Source: Candidatus Borrarchaeota archaeon (GTDB lineage Archaea > Asgardarchaeota > Sifarchaeia > Borrarchaeales > Borrarchaeaceae). Taken from it: a DNA stretch of 8,484 nucleotides. The notes under the pieces are model-generated. The model did not search any database. It saw nothing but the letters and a program-made list of their open reading frames with translations, and was not told where the DNA came from. The DNA is taken from assembly GCA_016840645.1 (NCBI GenBank), contig JAEORY010000151.1:1-8484 (forward strand). The letters are read 5' to 3'. The position numbers and the translations under genes were made by a program. Of this stretch, positions 5,639 to 8,484 are shown one piece after another; position 1 is the first letter of the stretch; every line of letters begins with the position of its first letter.

Positions 5639-6418
5639 TTGAATGCGAATAGTGAAATTGTTGTTGAAACAATTGATTTAACGAAAGATTATTTTCTAGG
5701 TGGCGTAGTTGTATCTGCTTTGCGAGGAGTTAATCTCCAAGTGAAAAAAGGCGAGTTTTTAGTTATTATGGGTCCTTCTGGAAGTGGTAAATCAACTCTC
5801 TTAAACCTACTTGGTGGATTGGATAATCCCACTTCAGGAAAAGTCATAATCAACAATCAAGACATTTCAAAAATGCCTGATGCAAAATTAACAGAATTAC
5901 GCGCACAAGAAATTGGATTCGTTTTTCAGTTCTATAATTTAGTACCTGTTTTAACTGCTTTGGAAAATGTAGAATTGCCGTTAATGCTTATAGGTATGCC
6001 TCGTAAAGAACGCAGGAAATATGCTACAGAACTTTTAGAGACAGTCGGGCTTGGAGATCGAATAAATAATCGCCCTGACGAACTTAGCGGCGGACAAAGA
6101 CAACGTGTATCAATAGCGCGTGCACTTGCAAATGAACCCTCAATTGTCTTAGCTGATGAACCGACAGGTGATGTGGATACAAAAACTGGCGACGAAATTT
6201 TAGGATTGATGCATGATTTGAATGAAAACAGAGGTGTGACATTCATTGTCATAACACATGATCCTGTCGTTGCAGAACATTGTGATAGACTCATTCGAAT
6301 AATTGATGGACAGATTGCTACTGATAAAATGACTGCACAGAAGGTATTGAAATTTACTGAAGAAGAATTTCAAAAAGCATGTGAAGAACGTTTTGGTTCT
6401 GTTAGCGATACTGAATAA
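5639..6418 (+). CDS. ABC transporter ATP-binding protein, LolD/MacB type (copy 2)
   Basis: This is the nucleotide-binding subunit of the second exporter, 259 residues from the TTG start. Walker A GPSGSGKS (45-52), Gln 97 in FQFYNLVP, signature LSGGQRQR (149-156), Walker B IVLADEP (169-175), D-loop GDVD and His 207 are all present, so it should be catalytically active. TTG at 5639 is chosen over the in-frame GTG at 5618 because the protein then aligns residue for residue with copy 1 from position 1 and GTGGGGG falls 7 bases upstream. The seven extra residues (MCRGGAN) of the longer form have no counterpart in copy 1. The differences from copy 1 concentrate at residues 117-130 (MPRKERRKYAT against INEKEGKKRAI) and after about 231. 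The permease gene follows 22 bases later, so the pair is translated from one message. Confidence 0.94.
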   Translation: MNANSEIVVETIDLTKDYFLGGVVVSALRGVNLQVKKGEFLVIMGPSGSGKSTLLNLLGGLDNPTSGKVIINNQDISKMPDAKLTELRAQEIGFVFQFYNLVPVLTALENVELPLMLIGMPRKERRKYATELLETVGLGDRINNRPDELSGGQRQRVSIARALANEPSIVLADEPTGDVDTKTGDEILGLMHDLNENRGVTFIVITHDPVVAEHCDRLIRIIDGQIATDKMTAQKVLKFTEEEFQKACEERFGSVSDTE

Positions 6419-6431
6419 AAAATAGTTTTAT

Positions 6432-6437
6432 GGTGAT
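6432..6437 (+). promoter_or_regulatory. Ribosome binding site of the second permease gene
   Basis: GGTGAT lies 3 bases before ATG at 6441, the same word and spacing as at the small gene (1317-1322). It shows that GGTGAT is a working translation signal in this genome. Confidence 0.6.
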
Positions 6438-6440
6438 CTC

Positions 6441-8484
6441 ATGCAATTACAGGCTATAAGCGGTAATATTCTTCTAATAATTCTAATAATTGCTGTAATT
6501 GTAATTGTTATCTTACTAAAAGATCAAGATCTTGTTCGAATGGCGATTCGAAACCTAGGACGCAGAAAAACACGCAATATCCTTACTGTTGTTGGAATAA
6601 GCTTATCAATTTCATTATATGTGGCTTTTGATGCAGCTGCAACTAATGCAAGTGAAACCTTTTTGGACATCATCGAGCTTACAGGTGGAAATATTGACTT
6701 TGAAATCTCTAGGATTGATGGTGAAGAATTCGATGAAGATATTCTTGACAAAGTTTTACAGGTAGAGGGTGTAAAATCAGCCGCTCCCCGTTTACAACGT
6801 TTTTGTATTCTTTCTATTTCCGATGATGGAAATTCCACTGCAGCGCAAGTGATTGGCATAGATCCAAGATATGATAACGAATTTGGTGACTTATTTGATT
6901 ATAAGAGTGGTGAACCAATTAATGATCTTGTAATTGGACAGAATGTCATCGTAAGCGAATTAGTACTTGATGGAATTACTTATGAAGAAGAAAATGATGA
7001 TGGTGAAATCAGTTTAGTCAATGCTACAGTTGGTGATAGACTTAAAATAAAGTATAGAAGCGGCAGAAGTTCAAGATCGAGAGTTTTTGATATCGCAGCA
7101 TTTGCTGAAGCAACTGGCAAGGTTCGTGATGAGTCTTTTGGATTAAGCGTGTGGGTTACAATTGATGCAGCTCGGAAATTATTCCCTAAGACTGGTGGTA
7201 AGATCGATAGGCTTATTGTTGAATTAGATCCCGCTTTCTCTGATAAATTCGAAGAGGTTCAAAGAGGGATTGAGGATGTGGTAAAGGCAGAAAATGATCA
7301 ACTTGAAGTATTCTCACCAAAACAAACTCAACTTGAAAATGCGCAGGGTGCTCTTATAGGTCTAAATGCTGGAACATCATTCGCGGGTATTACAGTTTTA
7401 TTAGCAATGGTTTTTCTTATATTTAATGCTATCAATATTACCCTTGCAGAGCGTAAATATGAAATCGGTGTGCTTCGATCAATTGGATTTAAAAAATTGA
7501 AAATATTTCGACTCTTTATTTATGAAATACTCGCAATCGGTATAGCAGGAAGTTTGCTTGGTATATTGCTTGGTATTGGTTTATCACAAGCATTATTTCA
7601 ATTCTTAACAAATACCATTATCAGCGATGAATTAGCTGATCCAACTGTTCTTGGAGAGGCAGGGCAGTTTTTTATTGATCCTATTTCTCTTCGAGATGGT
7701 TTCATTATAGGTATTATCCTAACGATAATTGCGGGACTTTATCCTCTTATTACTATTACAAGAATTGCTATTATAAATGCACTCAGGCCAGAATCCCGGA
7801 CAATTTCAAAGCCCACGTTAAGATCTCGTTTAAAATGCATTATTGGAGGAATTATACTTCTAGTTGTCGGAATAATTCTTTTCATGACAGTAATGTTTTT
7901 CCCAGAAATAGAAATGACCGGAATGCTCAGTGGTTTCATTAGTGCTATTGGTCTTGCAATGCTAGTTGTAGGTATTCCCCAAATTATATGTGGTATAAAG
8001 CAGAAATATCGTCTCTTGTCGGCGGGCGTATCTTTGTTGATGGCTGGTATCATTGAAATACAGTTTCTTCGCGCAACGGGTCTAGTTGGAAATTTTATTC
8101 TTGTAGCTGGCTCAATACTCTTCACCGCAGGAATATTGAGAGGTGTAGGAAGCCTTTTTAATTTCTTCTTTAGACGCATTCCTGGTTTAGAATACGTAAG
8201 CGAACTTGCAAGTCGAAACTTGTGGAGAAAACCTGCTCGTAGTACATTAACTTTTGGTATTTTCACTATAGCTCTATCATTAGTCATAACAGTCGCTACA
8301 ATTACAGGCTCGGTCACAGCGGGGATCCTTAATTTTGTAGATGACAACCTAGAGGCTGACATGTTCATTATATCTCAAGTTGGAGCGCCTCCTAATCTCA
8401 GTGGCAATATCACGCGAAATATTCAAGGCATTAATTGGGAAAATACCAGTGAGGGATGGGTTCCAGCCATTACAGTGCAACAAC
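6441..8484 (+). CDS. Fused double MacB/FtsX-type ABC permease (copy 2), truncated by the window edge
   Basis: The reading frame is open from ATG at 6441 to the right edge, 681 complete codons, and should continue for about 310 more if it matches copy 1. Seen so far: an N-terminal helix (9-26), the entry RNLGRRKTRNILTVVG (37-52) with a helix to about 67, a first extracellular domain (about 68-310), an FtsX unit with helices near 314-334, 358-386 and 420-442 and coupling loop RKYEIGVLRSIGFKK (338-352), a central block of about four helices (463-565), the second entry RNLWRKPARSTLT (592-604), and the start of the second extracellular domain. The alignment with copy 1 is nearly continuous. Strongest matches are VEGVKSAAPR, STAAQV, YDNEFGDLFDY and GAPPNLSGNITRN. 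The outer loop at about 388-417 and the central helices differ most. It partners the ATPase that ends 22 bases upstream. The second FtsX unit lies outside the window and was not seen. Confidence 0.92.
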   Translation, partial: MQLQAISGNILLIILIIAVIVIVILLKDQDLVRMAIRNLGRRKTRNILTVVGISLSISLYVAFDAAATNASETFLDIIELTGGNIDFEISRIDGEEFDEDILDKVLQVEGVKSAAPRLQRFCILSISDDGNSTAAQVIGIDPRYDNEFGDLFDYKSGEPINDLVIGQNVIVSELVLDGITYEEENDDGEISLVNATVGDRLKIKYRSGRSSRSRVFDIAAFAEATGKVRDESFGLSVWVTIDAARKLFPKTGGKIDRLIVELDPAFSDKFEEVQRGIEDVVKAENDQLEVFSPKQTQLENAQGALIGLNAGTSFAGITVLLAMVFLIFNAINITLAERKYEIGVLRSIGFKKLKIFRLFIYEILAIGIAGSLLGILLGIGLSQALFQFLTNTIISDELADPTVLGEAGQFFIDPISLRDGFIIGIILTIIAGLYPLITITRIAIINALRPESRTISKPTLRSRLKCIIGGIILLVVGIILFMTVMFFPEIEMTGMLSGFISAIGLAMLVVGIPQIICGIKQKYRLLSAGVSLLMAGIIEIQFLRATGLVGNFILVAGSILFTAGILRGVGSLFNFFFRRIPGLEYVSELASRNLWRKPARSTLTFGIFTIALSLVITVATITGSVTAGILNFVDDNLEADMFIISQVGAPPNLSGNITRNIQGINWENTSEGWVPAITVQQ

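Larger units (their letters stand above)
1621..8484 (+). repeat. Tandem duplication of an ATPase-permease operon
   Basis: Two copies of the same gene pair lie head to tail: unit 1 at 1621-5405 and unit 2 at 5639-8484, cut by the window edge. The ATPase starts are about 4.0 kb apart. Gene order, start codons (TTG then ATG), gene spacing (26 and 22 bases) and protein alignment are preserved. At the DNA level, identity is broken by many third-position changes and exact matches are short, such as the GCCGCTCCCCG words near 2766 and 6779. The duplication is therefore old and not recently homogenised. The gap between the units (5406-5638) does not match the region before unit 1. Confidence 0.9.

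Noticed and set aside
7739..8368. A 209-residue minus-strand open frame opposite the second permease
   Set aside because: It is antisense to a conserved membrane protein. Hydrophobic codons on the sense strand commonly leave long open antisense frames, its own sequence shows no family, and the equivalent region in copy 1 is broken differently.

Overview
The window looks archaeal. Its Shine-Dalgarno sites match the archaeal GGAGGTGAT pattern, with GGTGAT three bases before two ATG starts. Three of the six likely genes appear to start with TTG, T- or pyrimidine-tracts without a hairpin follow genes, and TATA-like boxes precede them. The DNA is AT-rich and the gaps between operons are several hundred bases or less. 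I cannot place it in a phylum; an Asgard, thermoplasmatal or bathyarchaeal lineage would all be compatible. There are no rRNA, tRNA, CRISPR or insertion-sequence signals.

Layout, left to right. On the minus strand (114-1160) is a cytoplasmic AAA+ ATPase with a C-terminal winged-helix domain, of the Orc1/Cdc6- or ExeA/TniB-like kind. A divergent intergenic region follows (1161-1325) with two inverted repeats that could be operators. Next is a probable 48-residue gene on the plus strand (1326-1472) with a very good ribosome binding site and a T-tract directly after its stop. After a TATA-like promoter (about 1523) comes the first exporter operon: a LolD/MacB-type ABC ATPase (1621-2397) and, 26 bases later, a 993-residue MacB/FtsX-type permease (2424-5405). 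A pyrimidine tract and a 233-base AT-rich gap separate it from a second copy of the same operon: an ATPase (5639-6418) and, 22 bases later, a permease (6441 onward) that runs off the right edge after 681 codons.

The two operons are an old tandem duplication of one ATPase-permease pair. The ATPases are about 76% identical over their first 250 residues by my own ungapped count, with many synonymous differences. Each permease carries two full MacB/FtsX units fused in one chain, with an N-terminal helix and a central block of about four helices added. One permease chain plus two ATPase subunits would therefore make a complete type VII ABC (mechanotransmission) machine. Its substrate is unknown. 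No outer-membrane partner or periplasmic adaptor gene is present, as expected for an archaeon, so the work is probably done on the outer face of the cytoplasmic membrane.

The most interesting points are the duplicated and diverged exporter, the central membrane module, the strongly conserved patch in the second extracellular domain, the small gene, and the paired dyads between the ATPase/winged-helix gene and the small gene.
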